From the NCBI RefSeq assembly GCF_001905825.1, contig NZ_LIVV01000011.1:297852-361851 (forward strand): a stretch of 64,000 nucleotides of DNA. Direction: 5' to 3'. Position 1 is the first letter of the stretch. The number at the start of each line of letters is the position of its first letter. Under the pieces are notes generated by a model that was not told where the DNA came from, searched no databases, and was given only the letters and a program-made list of their open reading frames with translations. This document shows, piece by piece, positions 19,330 to 27,534 of the stretch. The DNA is from Streptomyces sp. CB02009. Lineage in GTDB: Bacteria > Actinomycetota > Actinomycetes > Streptomycetales > Streptomycetaceae. Position numbers and translations under genes: made by a program.

Positions 19330-21233
19330 GTCTCCACCGTACGGGCGAACTGGGCCGCGTGCAGCCGGGCGTACGCTCCCCCGGCGACGAGGAGTTCCTC
19401 GTGGCCGCCCTGCTCGGCGATCGAGCCGCCGTCCATCACCAGGATGGTGTCCGCGTCCCGGATCGTGGAGAGCCGGTGGGCGACGACGAAGCTGGTGCGG
19501 CCCGTCCTGAGGGAGGCCATCGCCTCCTGGACGAGGAGTTCGGTCCGGGTGTCGACGGAGCTGGTGGCCTCGTCGAGGACGAGGATGACCGGGTCCGAGA
19601 GGAAAGCGCGGGCGAGGGTGACGAGCTGCTTCTCGCCGGCGCTGAGGCCGCCGCCGTCCTCGTCGAGGACGGTGTCGTAGCCGTTGGGCAGGGTGCGGAC
19701 GAACCGGTCGGCGTGCGCGGCCCTGGCCGCTTCGACGATCCGCTCGCGCGAGACCTCGCCCGGCATCCCGTACGCGATGTTGTCGGCGATGGTGCCGCCG
19801 AACAGCCAGGTGTCCTGGAGGACCATGCCGATGCCGGAGCGCAGTTCCTCCCGGGTCATGGCCGCCGTGTCGACGCCGTCCAGGGTGATCCGGCCGCCGG
19901 TCACCTCGTGGAACCGGAGGAGCAGGTTGACCAGGGTCGTCTTGCCGGCGCCGGTGGGGCCGACGATGGCGACGGTCCGGCCCGGCTCCACGGTGAGGGA
20001 CAGGTCCTCGATGAGCGGCCGGCCCGGCTCGTAGCGGAAGGCGACCTTCTCGAAGGAGACCCGGCCGCGGAGCGTCTCCGGCCGCTGCGGCTCGGCCGGG
20101 TCCGGGTCCTCCTCCTCGGCGTCGAGGAGGTCGAAGACCCGCTCGGCGGAGGCCACTCCGGACTGGAGCAGGTTGGCCATGGCGGCGACCTGGGTGATCG
20201 GGCCGTTGAAGTCGTACGAGTACTGGATGAAGGCCTGGACGTCGCCGACGGACAGCGTGCCGCTCGCCACCCGCAGTCCGCCGACCACCGCGATGACCAC
20301 GTAGTTCAGGTTGCCGACGAAGGTCAGGGCGGGCTGGATGAACCCGGACACGAACTGGGCCCGGAAGCTCGCCCGGTAGAGCTCCTCGCCCAGCTCGTCG
20401 AAGCGGCGGACGGCCTCCGCGCGGCGGCCGAAGACGACGACCTCGGTGTGGCCGGTGATCATCTCCTCGACGTGGCTGCCGAGCCGGCCGGTGACCGCCC
20501 ACTGCTTCACGAACTGCGGCTGGGCACGGCGGCCGACGAAGCCGGCGACGACGATCGAGACGGGCACGGTGGCGAGGGCGACGAGGGCCAGCACCGGGGA
20601 GACCCAGAACATCATCGCGAGGACGCCGACCAGGGTCAGCAGAGCGCGGACCATCTGGCTGAAGGCCTGCTGGAGGGTCTGGGTGATGTTGTCGATGTCG
20701 TTGGTGGTGCGGGAGAGGACCTCGCCGCGCTCCTGCCGGTCGAAGTAGCCGAGGGGCAGCTTCGCCAGCTTGTGCTGGGCGTCCTCGCGGAGCCGGTGGC
20801 CGGCCCGCTGGACGACGGTGGTGGCGATCCGTAACTGCACCCAGGTGAAGAGGGAGGACCCGGCGACGACCAGGGCGGACAGGGCGAGGAGCCGGCCGAC
20901 CGCCCGGAAGTCCACCCCGGCCGGGCCGGTGGCGCCGGTGATGACGAGGTCGGTGGCGCGGCCGAGGAGGAGGGGGTTGAGGACGGTGAGGGCGACGCCC
21001 GTGGCGCCAGCGGCGAGGAGGCCGAGGAGCGGGGCCCGGTCGGGGGCGAGGGTGCGCAGCAGGCGGAGCCCGGAGGCTCGGAAGGACAGGGAGCGTTCGA
21101 CGCCGGGCGTGGCGGGGAGGCCGGGGCCCCGCTGCGAGGAGGAGGGGCCGGTGCGGGCGGGGACGGCGCGGGGGCCCTCCCCGGGTCCTTCGGGTGTGTC
21201 CTGCGCGGTGCGGCTCTCCGTGGCCGTGCTCAT
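19326..21233 (-). CDS. ABC exporter, half-transporter with altered signature
   Basis: 635 residues. A 50-residue polar tail precedes the exporter membrane domain (about 60-350). The ATPase domain has Walker A GPTGAGKTT, signature LSAGEKQ (not LSGGQ), Walker B ILVLDEATSSVD with catalytic Glu, and H-loop VAHRLSTIRDAD. It closely resembles the protein at 266-2227 throughout, including the ending GGAYARLHAAQFA. ATG at 21233 overlaps the stop of the partner half-transporter. Together with 21230-22963 it should form a heterodimeric exporter; the substrate is unknown. Confidence 0.93.
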   Translation of the reverse strand: MSTATESRTAQDTPEGPGEGPRAVPARTGPSSSQRGPGLPATPGVERSLSFRASGLRLLRTLAPDRAPLLGLLAAGATGVALTVLNPLLLGRATDLVITGATGPAGVDFRAVGRLLALSALVVAGSSLFTWVQLRIATTVVQRAGHRLREDAQHKLAKLPLGYFDRQERGEVLSRTTNDIDNITQTLQQAFSQMVRALLTLVGVLAMMFWVSPVLALVALATVPVSIVVAGFVGRRAQPQFVKQWAVTGRLGSHVEEMITGHTEVVVFGRRAEAVRRFDELGEELYRASFRAQFVSGFIQPALTFVGNLNYVVIAVVGGLRVASGTLSVGDVQAFIQYSYDFNGPITQVAAMANLLQSGVASAERVFDLLDAEEEDPDPAEPQRPETLRGRVSFEKVAFRYEPGRPLIEDLSLTVEPGRTVAIVGPTGAGKTTLVNLLLRFHEVTGGRITLDGVDTAAMTREELRSGIGMVLQDTWLFGGTIADNIAYGMPGEVSRERIVEAARAAHADRFVRTLPNGYDTVLDEDGGGLSAGEKQLVTLARAFLSDPVILVLDEATSSVDTRTELLVQEAMASLRTGRTSFVVAHRLSTIRDADTILVMDGGSIAEQGGHEELLVAGGAYARLHAAQFARTVET

Positions 21234-22963
21234 GCGGCTTCCTCCTCGGTGAGCTGGGAGAGGACGATCTCCCGGTAGGTGGGGTTGTCCTGCATCAGCG
21301 ACGTGTGGGTGCCGGTGCCGACGTTCCGGCCCCGGTCGAGGACGACGATCCGGTCGGCCTGCCGGATGGTGGAGACCCGCTGGGCGACGATGACGACGGT
21401 GGCGTCCGCCGTCTCCTCCTTCAGGGCGGCGCGGAGCCGGGCGTCGGTGCGGGGGTCGAGGGCGGAGAAGGAGTCGTCGAAGAGGTAGAGGCGGGGGCGG
21501 GCGACGAGGACCCGGGCGATGGCGAGCCGCTGCCGCTGGCCGCCGGAGAAGTTGGTGCCGCCCTGGGAGACGGGCGCGTCGAGCCCCTCGTCGAGCCCGC
21601 GGACGAAGTCGGCGGCCTGGGCGATGTCGAGGGCGTGCCAGAGGTCTTCGTCGGTGGCGTCGGGTCGGCCGTAGCGGAGGTTGGTGGCGATGGTTCCGGA
21701 GAAGAGGTACGGCTTCTGCGGGACGAGTCCGACGGTCTTGGCCATGAGGTCGGGGGCGAGGTCGCGGACGTCGACGCCGTCGACGAGGACTTCGCCGCCG
21801 GTGGCGTCGAAGAGGCGGGGGACGAGTCCGAGGAGGGTGGACTTGCCGCTGCCGGTGGAGCCGATGATCGCGGTCGTCTCGCCCGGCCGGGCTTCGAGGG
21901 CGACGTCCTTGAGGACCGACTCCTCCGCGCCCGGGTACCGGAAGTCCGCGCCGCGGACCTCCAGATGACCGCGGTCGTCCGTGGTGGCGACGGGGAAGAC
22001 CGGCGGGGCGACGGACGGGCGGGTGTCGAGGACCTCGCGGACGCGGACGGCGCCCGCCTCGGCCCGGGGCATGTGCATGAAGAGGAAGAGGGCCATCATC
22101 ACGGACATCGAGATCTGGAGCAGGTAGCCGAGGAAGGCGACGAGCCCGCCGGGCTGGAGGGTGCCGGAGTCGATGCGGTGGGCACCGACGTAGACGAGGG
22201 CGACGGTGGTCAGTTCCCAGACGATGAGGACCGTCGGGAACATCAGGGCCTGGAGTCGGCCGGCCCGGAGGCCGACGGAGTGGAGTTCGCCGTTGGCGGC
22301 GGCGAACCGTTCCCGCTCGTGCCGGTCGCGGACGAAGGCGCGGACCACCCGGACGCCGGTGATCTGCTCGCGCAGCACCCGGTTGGCGCGGTCGATCCGC
22401 TCCTGCATGCCCGTGAAGAGCGGCCGCATCCGCAGGACGACGGTCCCGACGGCGCCGGTCATCACCGGCACGAAGAGCAGCAGCACCAGGGCGAGCGGAA
22501 CGTCCTGGCGCAGGGCCATGGCGATGCCGCCGAAGCAGAGGAGCGGCGCGGCGACCAGCATGGTCAGGACGAGGACGGTGAACGTCTGGATCTGCTGGAC
22601 GTCGTTGGTCGTACGGGTGATCAGGGAGGCGGCGCCGAACCTGCCCCGCTCCCGTGCGGAGAAGTCCTGGACCCGGCGGAAGACCTCGGAGCGCAGGTCG
22701 CGGGCGACGCCCATGGCGACCCGGGCGCCGGTGTAGGTGGCGGCGGCCGCGGCGGCCGCCTGGAGGAGGGTGACGGCGACCATCGCGGCGCCGCCGCTGA
22801 GGACGCGGCCGGTGTCGCCGCGCAGGACGCCGTGGTCGATGACGCCGGCGTTGAGGGCGGGCAGCGCGAGGGAGGCGAGGGACTGGGCGAGCTGGAGGGC
22901 GACGAGGAGGACGAGGAGGGACCGGTACGGCCTGAGGCGGGGCGCGAGCAGTCGCAGCAGCAT
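21230..22963 (-). CDS. ABC exporter, half-transporter with degenerate Walker B
   Basis: 577 residues. A membrane domain from the first residues (LLVLLVALQLAQSLASLALPALNAGVIDHGVL) is followed by an ATPase domain: Walker A IGSTGSGKST, canonical signature FSGGQRQRLAIARVL, Walker B YLFDDSFSALDPRTD with Asp where the catalytic Glu normally is, and H-loop VAQRVSTIRQAD. This complements the altered signature of its partner, giving one functional and one degenerate ATP site. It is the paralogue of the gene cut by the left edge of the window. Starts 12 bp after the FMN reductase stop, so it probably shares the SoxR-controlled transcript. Confidence 0.93.
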   Translation of the reverse strand: MLLRLLAPRLRPYRSLLVLLVALQLAQSLASLALPALNAGVIDHGVLRGDTGRVLSGGAAMVAVTLLQAAAAAAATYTGARVAMGVARDLRSEVFRRVQDFSARERGRFGAASLITRTTNDVQQIQTFTVLVLTMLVAAPLLCFGGIAMALRQDVPLALVLLLFVPVMTGAVGTVVLRMRPLFTGMQERIDRANRVLREQITGVRVVRAFVRDRHERERFAAANGELHSVGLRAGRLQALMFPTVLIVWELTTVALVYVGAHRIDSGTLQPGGLVAFLGYLLQISMSVMMALFLFMHMPRAEAGAVRVREVLDTRPSVAPPVFPVATTDDRGHLEVRGADFRYPGAEESVLKDVALEARPGETTAIIGSTGSGKSTLLGLVPRLFDATGGEVLVDGVDVRDLAPDLMAKTVGLVPQKPYLFSGTIATNLRYGRPDATDEDLWHALDIAQAADFVRGLDEGLDAPVSQGGTNFSGGQRQRLAIARVLVARPRLYLFDDSFSALDPRTDARLRAALKEETADATVVIVAQRVSTIRQADRIVVLDRGRNVGTGTHTSLMQDNPTYREIVLSQLTEEEAA

Positions 22964-22975
22964 GGTGACGATTCC

Positions 22976-23635
22976 TCACGCGCCGTACGGATGGATGGAC
23001 TTGGCGTTCCTGAGGGCGCGTCCCCACCATCCGAGCTGGTCGAGGAGCGCCTTGGCCGCGCCTTCCGCGGCGGCCGGGTCCTTGTGCCGTCCGTCCTCGT
23101 CGAACAGCCCGTGGGCGTGGTGGAAGGAGACGGTGTCGCGGACGGTGACCGCGTGCATCTCGGCGTACACCTGCCGGAGCTGCTCGACGGCGCGCAGGCC
23201 GCCGGAGATGCCGCCGTAGGAGACGAAGCCGACGGGCTTGGCCTGCCATTCCGTGTAGTGCCGGTCGATCAGGTTCTTGAGGGCGGCCGGGAAGGAGTGG
23301 TTGTACTCGGGGGTGATGACGACGTAGGCGTCGGCGTTCTCCAGCACCGGTGTGACCTTGGCGAGTTCGGCGCGGACGGCCGGGGACGGGTCGTAGGAGA
23401 GGGAGGTGGGGAGGTCGGTCTCGGCGAGGTCGAGGACGGTGACATGGAAGTCCTCGCGCTCGGCGAGCCGGGAGCGGAACCAGTCGGTGACGACCGGGGC
23501 GAAGCGGCCTTCGCGGTCGCTGGCGACGACGAGGGCGAGGGTGAGCGGGGCGGGGGCGGAGGCGGCTTCCGCGGCGGCGGGCCGCACGGAGGGGGCGGCG
23601 GGAACGGTGGCCGTGGAGGCGTTCGTGGTGTCCAT
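22976..23635 (-). CDS. NADPH-dependent FMN reductase (SoxR regulon member)
   Basis: 219 residues, flavodoxin-like fold. After a 30-residue Ala-rich tail comes TLALVVASDREGRFAPVVTDWF (FMN phosphate loop), then VVITPEYNHSFPAALKNLID and VGFVSYGGISGGLRAVEQLR, the standard NADPH:FMN reductase motifs. It likely reduces flavin or quinone-type redox-cycling compounds. No ribosome site precedes the ATG, and the promoter deduced from the SoxR box would start RNA at or next to the ATG, i.e. a leaderless message. The S. coelicolor homologue (SCO2478, as I recall) is an established SoxR target. The two ABC genes and the CutA fusion follow in the same direction. Confidence 0.92.
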   Translation of the reverse strand: MDTTNASTATVPAAPSVRPAAAEAASAPAPLTLALVVASDREGRFAPVVTDWFRSRLAEREDFHVTVLDLAETDLPTSLSYDPSPAVRAELAKVTPVLENADAYVVITPEYNHSFPAALKNLIDRHYTEWQAKPVGFVSYGGISGGLRAVEQLRQVYAEMHAVTVRDTVSFHHAHGLFDEDGRHKDPAAAEGAAKALLDQLGWWGRALRNAKSIHPYGA

Positions 23636-23651
23636 GCGGATGATCGTGGTA

Positions 23652-23669
23652 CCTCAAGTTTGGTTGAGG
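23652..23669 (-). promoter_or_regulatory. SoxR box and promoter of the FMN reductase
   Basis: CCTCAAGTTTGGTTGAGG is an 18-bp inverted repeat (7-bp arms counting the flanking A and T) and nearly identical to the SoxR operator of enteric soxS. On the minus strand a TTGACC -35 overlaps its edge. A 19-bp spacer leads to CACGAT as -10, the over-long spacer typical of MerR-family activation. The predicted start of RNA is at the ATG, 23635. Confidence 0.9.
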
Positions 23670-23727
23670 TCAAGCGGCGTCCGACGGCTCTTTCCCCGGG
23701 GCGTTTCCCCGGACGTACGGTGAGGGC

Positions 23728-24492
23728 ATGACGACTCCGCCTCCCTACATCGAGATCGACGGCGTCCCCGCGGCCACCGACCCCGGACTGCTCGCCGCCC
23801 TCATGTCCGGCTTCGGCCACTTCACCGCGATGCAGGTGCGGAACGGGCGCGTGAAGGGCCTGGACCTGCACCTCGCCCGTCTCGACCGCGCCACCCGCGA
23901 GCTCTTCGACCGGGAGCTGGACGGCGGGCGGATCCGCTCCCTGATAACCGGCGCCCTGGAGTCCTCGGGGCAGCGGAACGCCTCGGTACGGGTGTACGTG
24001 TACCCGGGCATCCGCCTCGTGGTGACGGTCGCCCCGCCCGCCCCGGACGGCCTCGGCGCCCCGCAGCGCCTGACCACCGCCGAGTACTGGCGGCCCGCGC
24101 CGCACCTCAAGCACCTCGGCGGCTTCGGCCAGAGCTACCACCGCGAGGCGGCCCAGCGCGCCGGTTACGACGACGCCGTGCTGATCTCCCCGTACGGCGA
24201 GATCGCCGAGGGAGCCATCACCAACATCGCGTTCTGGGACGGAAGTTCCCTGGTCTGGCCGTCGGCGCCGTGCCTCGAAGGCATCACCATGGCCCTCCTG
24301 GAGCCCCGCCTCCCCTCGGTCCGCCGCCCGGTCACCCTGGCCGACCTCTCCGGCTACCGGGCCGCGCTCGTCACCAACTCCCGTTCCATAGCGGCCGTGA
24401 CGTCGATCGACGAGGTGACGTTCGCGGTGGACGAGGAGCTGATGGAGCGGGTGTACTCGACCTACGACTCGGTGGAGTGGGACGAGTTGTAG
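23728..24492 (+). CDS. Class IV aminotransferase (PLP-dependent)
   Basis: 254 residues of the branched-chain aminotransferase / aminodeoxychorismate lyase fold. Visible are GFGHFTAMQVRNGRVKGLDLHLARLDRA (start of the small domain), the probable Schiff-base Lys in HLKHLGGFGQ near residue 127, the PLP-phosphate region DDAVLISPYGEIAEGAITNIAFWDG, and TNSRSIAAV near the C-terminus. Whether the substrate is a branched-chain or D-amino acid or chorismate-derived cannot be read from the sequence. ATG at 23728 with a weak GTGAGGG upstream. It is divergent from the SoxR-controlled gene, with the SoxR box between them, and lies 46 bp upstream of the beta-helix gene on the same strand. Confidence 0.88.
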   Translation: MTTPPPYIEIDGVPAATDPGLLAALMSGFGHFTAMQVRNGRVKGLDLHLARLDRATRELFDRELDGGRIRSLITGALESSGQRNASVRVYVYPGIRLVVTVAPPAPDGLGAPQRLTTAEYWRPAPHLKHLGGFGQSYHREAAQRAGYDDAVLISPYGEIAEGAITNIAFWDGSSLVWPSAPCLEGITMALLEPRLPSVRRPVTLADLSGYRAALVTNSRSIAAVTSIDEVTFAVDEELMERVYSTYDSVEWDEL

Positions 24493-24538
24493 AGCAACTC
24501 GGGATCGACACGGGATCGACACGGGGGAGTTCAGCGGA

Positions 24539-26251
24539 ATGGTCGCGAGATACGTCGTCTCGCCGCGCGGCGGGCGGCGCGCCCACCCCGACATCACGTC
24601 GGCGCTCCGGGCGGCGGCCGCACGGGGCCGGCCGGCCCTGATCGAGATCGCGCCCGGCCGGTACGAGGAGTCCCTCACCGTCCGGGGCGACATGCGGCTG
24701 GTCGCGGCCGAGGGCCCGGGCTCCGTGGTCGTCGGCCGGCCCCGCGGCCCCGTCCTGGACGCCGCCGGATCGGTCCGGGTGCACGGCCTCACCCTGGTCG
24801 GCCGTGAGACGGACGTCGCCGCCTGCCACGCGGGCGCGCTGACACTCGAGCACACCGAGATCCGCGCCCACGGCGGCGTCGCCCTGCACGCCCGGCCGCA
24901 CACCACCGTCACCCTGCGGGACAGCGTGGTCGCCCACGGCAGGACCCTCTTCACCGGCGGCGCGGGGCTGGTCGAGCGCTGCCGGTTCACCGACGCCCCC
25001 GACAACGCCGTCGCCGTGATCGAGGGGGCGCGCGTCTCCGTCCTGGGCAGCCTGATCGAGGGCAGCAGGATCCACGGGCTGCGGGTCAGCGACGCGCACG
25101 CCGAGGTCGTCGGCTGCGAGCTGACCGGCACCGGGCAGGCGGCCCTCACGGCGGACGCCCGGGCCCGGCTCGTCGTGGCGGACTGCGTGATCACCGCCGT
25201 GCACGGCGAGGGGATCATGTTCACCGAGCAGTCCAGGGGCTCCGTCGACCGCACGAGGGTCGACGGAGCCCGGCACGGCATCGGCGCGGCCGGCGGCGCC
25301 GATCCGCTGGTACGGGGCTGCGTCCTCGCCGACTGCCACGACACCGGCATCAACGTGCAGACGGACGCACGGGGCCGGTTCGAGGACTGCCAGGTGCTCG
25401 GCTCCGGCAACATCGCGGTGTTCGTGACCAAGGGCGGCGCGCCGGAGGTGCACGGCGGCCGCATCTCCGGCGGCAACGTCGGCATCGCGGTCACCGAGAG
25501 CGCCCGGGGCCGCTTCACCGGCATCGCGGTCGAGGACCTGACCAACACCGCGCTGCGGGTCTTCGACGACTCCGGGGCCACGTTCACGGACCTGCGGGTG
25601 GAGCGCTGCCAGTCCGGCCTGGAGGCCCGGGGCAACGGCGGCACCACCGCCGAGGTCGCGGACACGGCCTTCCGCGACTGCGAGATGGCCGCCGTGGCCA
25701 TCGGCGGCCAGTCCCGCGTCACGCTCAGGAACGTGACGGCCGAGCGCGGCATCCTCGGCTTCGGCGTCTCCGACGAGGCACAGCTGCGCGTGACCGACAG
25801 CGTCGTCACGGCGGTGAGCGGCGCCGGGGCCGGAGCCCTCGGCAGCGGACGGCTCATCGCCCGGAACCTCACGGTGAACGGCTCGGGGGCGCTCGGCGTC
25901 TACGGGACGGGCTCCGCGTACCTCGACATCACGCGGAGCGGGTTCGCCGACTGCGCGCACGCCGGCGCGAGCTTCGACGCGGAGGCCGGCGGGCAGCTGG
26001 TGGACTGCGCGGTCGACGGCACCACCGGGGTGGCCGTCGTCGGCAACGGCCGGGTCGAGACGGTCCGGCTGCGGACCTCGCTCAAGGTCCTCCGGCACGC
26101 GGAGAAGCCGGCCGGGCCGCCGCAGCAGATCATCAACATCTTCAACGGGCCGGTCTTCAACGGGCCGGTCCACGACATCCAGGTGGCCTGGGGCAACGAG
26201 AACGTCAGCCAGCACCAGGACAGGACGGAAGGAGACGGTTCCCGCTCATGA
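24539..26251 (+). CDS. Right-handed beta-helix repeat protein with C-terminal Asn/Gly/Val motif
   Basis: 570 residues, no signal peptide or membrane helix. Residues 20-520 are built of about twenty turns of 22-24 residues (patterns such as SGxxxVxVxxxARGRFxxCxV), the parallel beta-helix of the pectate-lyase/CASH group, with no catalytic residues recognised. The last 40 residues carry a separate motif (residues 533-560) beginning NIFNGPVFNGPV and ending AWGNENVSQHQ, preceded by a Pro-rich hinge. FNGPV is encoded by a perfect 15-bp tandem duplication (26141-26170). The same motif occurs near the N-terminus of the next protein, whose ATG overlaps this stop (ATGA). GGGGGAG 9 nt before the ATG. 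Likely cytoplasmic; the function is unknown. Confidence 0.85.
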   Translation: MVARYVVSPRGGRRAHPDITSALRAAAARGRPALIEIAPGRYEESLTVRGDMRLVAAEGPGSVVVGRPRGPVLDAAGSVRVHGLTLVGRETDVAACHAGALTLEHTEIRAHGGVALHARPHTTVTLRDSVVAHGRTLFTGGAGLVERCRFTDAPDNAVAVIEGARVSVLGSLIEGSRIHGLRVSDAHAEVVGCELTGTGQAALTADARARLVVADCVITAVHGEGIMFTEQSRGSVDRTRVDGARHGIGAAGGADPLVRGCVLADCHDTGINVQTDARGRFEDCQVLGSGNIAVFVTKGGAPEVHGGRISGGNVGIAVTESARGRFTGIAVEDLTNTALRVFDDSGATFTDLRVERCQSGLEARGNGGTTAEVADTAFRDCEMAAVAIGGQSRVTLRNVTAERGILGFGVSDEAQLRVTDSVVTAVSGAGAGALGSGRLIARNLTVNGSGALGVYGTGSAYLDITRSGFADCAHAGASFDAEAGGQLVDCAVDGTTGVAVVGNGRVETVRLRTSLKVLRHAEKPAGPPQQIINIFNGPVFNGPVHDIQVAWGNENVSQHQDRTEGDGSRS

Positions 26252-26709
26252 ACGAACGACCGGACGAGAACGCCACGCCGGAGCAGGACGCGCAGGGGAG
26301 CCCCGCGGCCCAGGTGAACCACTACAACGGACCGGTGTTCCACGGCACCGTCTCGCAGGGCCAGTTCGCCTGGGACAACGGGACCGTCACCCAGAACCAG
26401 CAGAACAACGGCACGCCCGGCACGGTCGCCCCGGGGTACGAGGCACTCGCCGAGCGGATCGGCGAGCTCCTCCGGCAGCTCCCCGGGGCCGGCCTCGGGG
26501 AGGCGGAGCAGCGCGACACCCAGGAGGCGGCCGAGGAGGTCCTGGCGGTGATCAGCCAGGAGGAGCCGGTCGAGGAGGGCAGGGTGCGCCGGGCGCTCAC
26601 CACGCTCAGGGGCGCGCTCGCCCCGGTGGCGACCGGTGTCGCGGCCGGCGCGACGGTGGGCGCGCAGGAGTGGGCCCTGGCGGCGATCACCGGCCTGACG
26701 GGGGGCTGA
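26248..26709 (+). CDS. Small protein sharing the Asn/Gly/Val motif, with a hydrophobic C-terminus
   Basis: 153 residues. A disordered acidic start (1-22) is followed by residues 24-51, which align without gaps to residues 533-560 of the preceding protein, 15 of 28 identical (YNGPVFHGTV against FNGPVFNGPV; then QFAW/QVAW and a V-x-Q-x-Q ending). A Gly/Pro linker follows. Residues 60-115 form a charged helical region (YEALAERIGELLRQL ... AAEEVLAVISQEEP). Residues about 120-150 form a small-residue-rich hydrophobic helix (APVATGVAAGATVGAQEWAL). A membrane-acting or oligomerising C-terminal domain is an inference. ATG overlaps the upstream stop, so the two are translationally coupled. Confidence 0.82.
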   Translation: MNERPDENATPEQDAQGSPAAQVNHYNGPVFHGTVSQGQFAWDNGTVTQNQQNNGTPGTVAPGYEALAERIGELLRQLPGAGLGEAEQRDTQEAAEEVLAVISQEEPVEEGRVRRALTTLRGALAPVATGVAAGATVGAQEWALAAITGLTGG

Positions 26710-26948
26710 CGGGCGGCACCGGTCACCCGTTCGGCACGGAGCATCAGCTGACACAACGACACCCGCCCTGACCTGCACGTATGCCGGAAATCCAGGCGAC
26801 ACACCGTATCGGACGGCCCAATCCTGATGCCTCATCAGGAGGCGCGGCGCGCGCGGCGGCTCTTATCTCGGTCTCAGAAGGCCGTTCCGGGAAGTCCCTC
26901 CCGGGAGGACCGCCCCGCTCGACCGCTCGCGCGCCCCGGAGGCCCCCC
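26710..26948 (+). promoter_or_regulatory. Upstream region of the secreted protein, with inverted repeat
   Basis: This 239-bp gap has one clean inverted repeat, CCTGATG-CCT-CATCAGG (26823-26839), about 110 bp before the ATG, and a GGAGG ribosome site at the end. The repeat could be a regulator site. No certain -10/-35 pair was identified. Confidence 0.45.
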
Positions 26949-27455
26949 ATGCGCACCATTGTCCGCCTGTTCACCGGTACCGCGCTGACGGTCGCCGCGA
27001 TCGGAGCCCTCGCCGTCCCCTCGGCATTCGCCGGCGACTCCGAGTGGCTCGAGATCTTCCCCTCCGAGGCCGAACCCGGCGCCAGCGTCACCGTGAACAC
27101 GCTCGCCTGCGGCAAGCACGGCCGCGGCGTCGGGGACGCGAACTCGCTCGGCGCGGGCGAGTTCCAGCTGCGCCCGAGCACGCACAAGGAGGTCGTGGTC
27201 GGCCAGTTCCACGTACCGGAGCACGCCAAGGCCGGCACGTACGGCATCAGCGTGGCCTGCGACAACGGCAAGACGGCCCGGGGAGACCTGACCGTCAAGC
27301 ACCGCCGTCCCAGCGGCCACGTCCAGACCGGTGTCGGGGGCAGCGTCGGCCCCGACACCGCCCAGGTCACGGCAGGCGCGGCGGTGCTGGCCGCAGCTGC
27401 CGTGGGCGGGGTCTTGCTCCTGCGCCGCCGGGCGAGCGGCGCGCAGGGCCACTGA
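26949..27455 (+). CDS. Small secreted, membrane-tethered surface protein
   Basis: 168 residues. A signal peptide (MRTIVRLF then a hydrophobic core, cleavage after PSAFA, near residue 26) is followed by a 100-residue beta-rich domain with two Cys (TLACGKHG and SVACDNG) probably forming a disulfide. Next is a Gly/Ser linker, then a C-terminal membrane helix (AAVLAAAAVGGVLLL) with RRR after it. This is the layout of a sortase-processed protein, but no LPXTG or LAXTG motif precedes the helix, so it may stay membrane-anchored. It is followed by a class F sortase 79 bp downstream, a common Streptomyces pairing. GGAGG before the ATG. Confidence 0.82.
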   Translation: MRTIVRLFTGTALTVAAIGALAVPSAFAGDSEWLEIFPSEAEPGASVTVNTLACGKHGRGVGDANSLGAGEFQLRPSTHKEVVVGQFHVPEHAKAGTYGISVACDNGKTARGDLTVKHRRPSGHVQTGVGGSVGPDTAQVTAGAAVLAAAAVGGVLLLRRRASGAQGH

Positions 27456-27534
27456 GACCATCCGCCTGTCCTGCCCCCGCCGGAGCGCCCGAACACGGCC
27501 CGGCGGGGGCAGGGCCACACCCCAGGGAGCCCAG

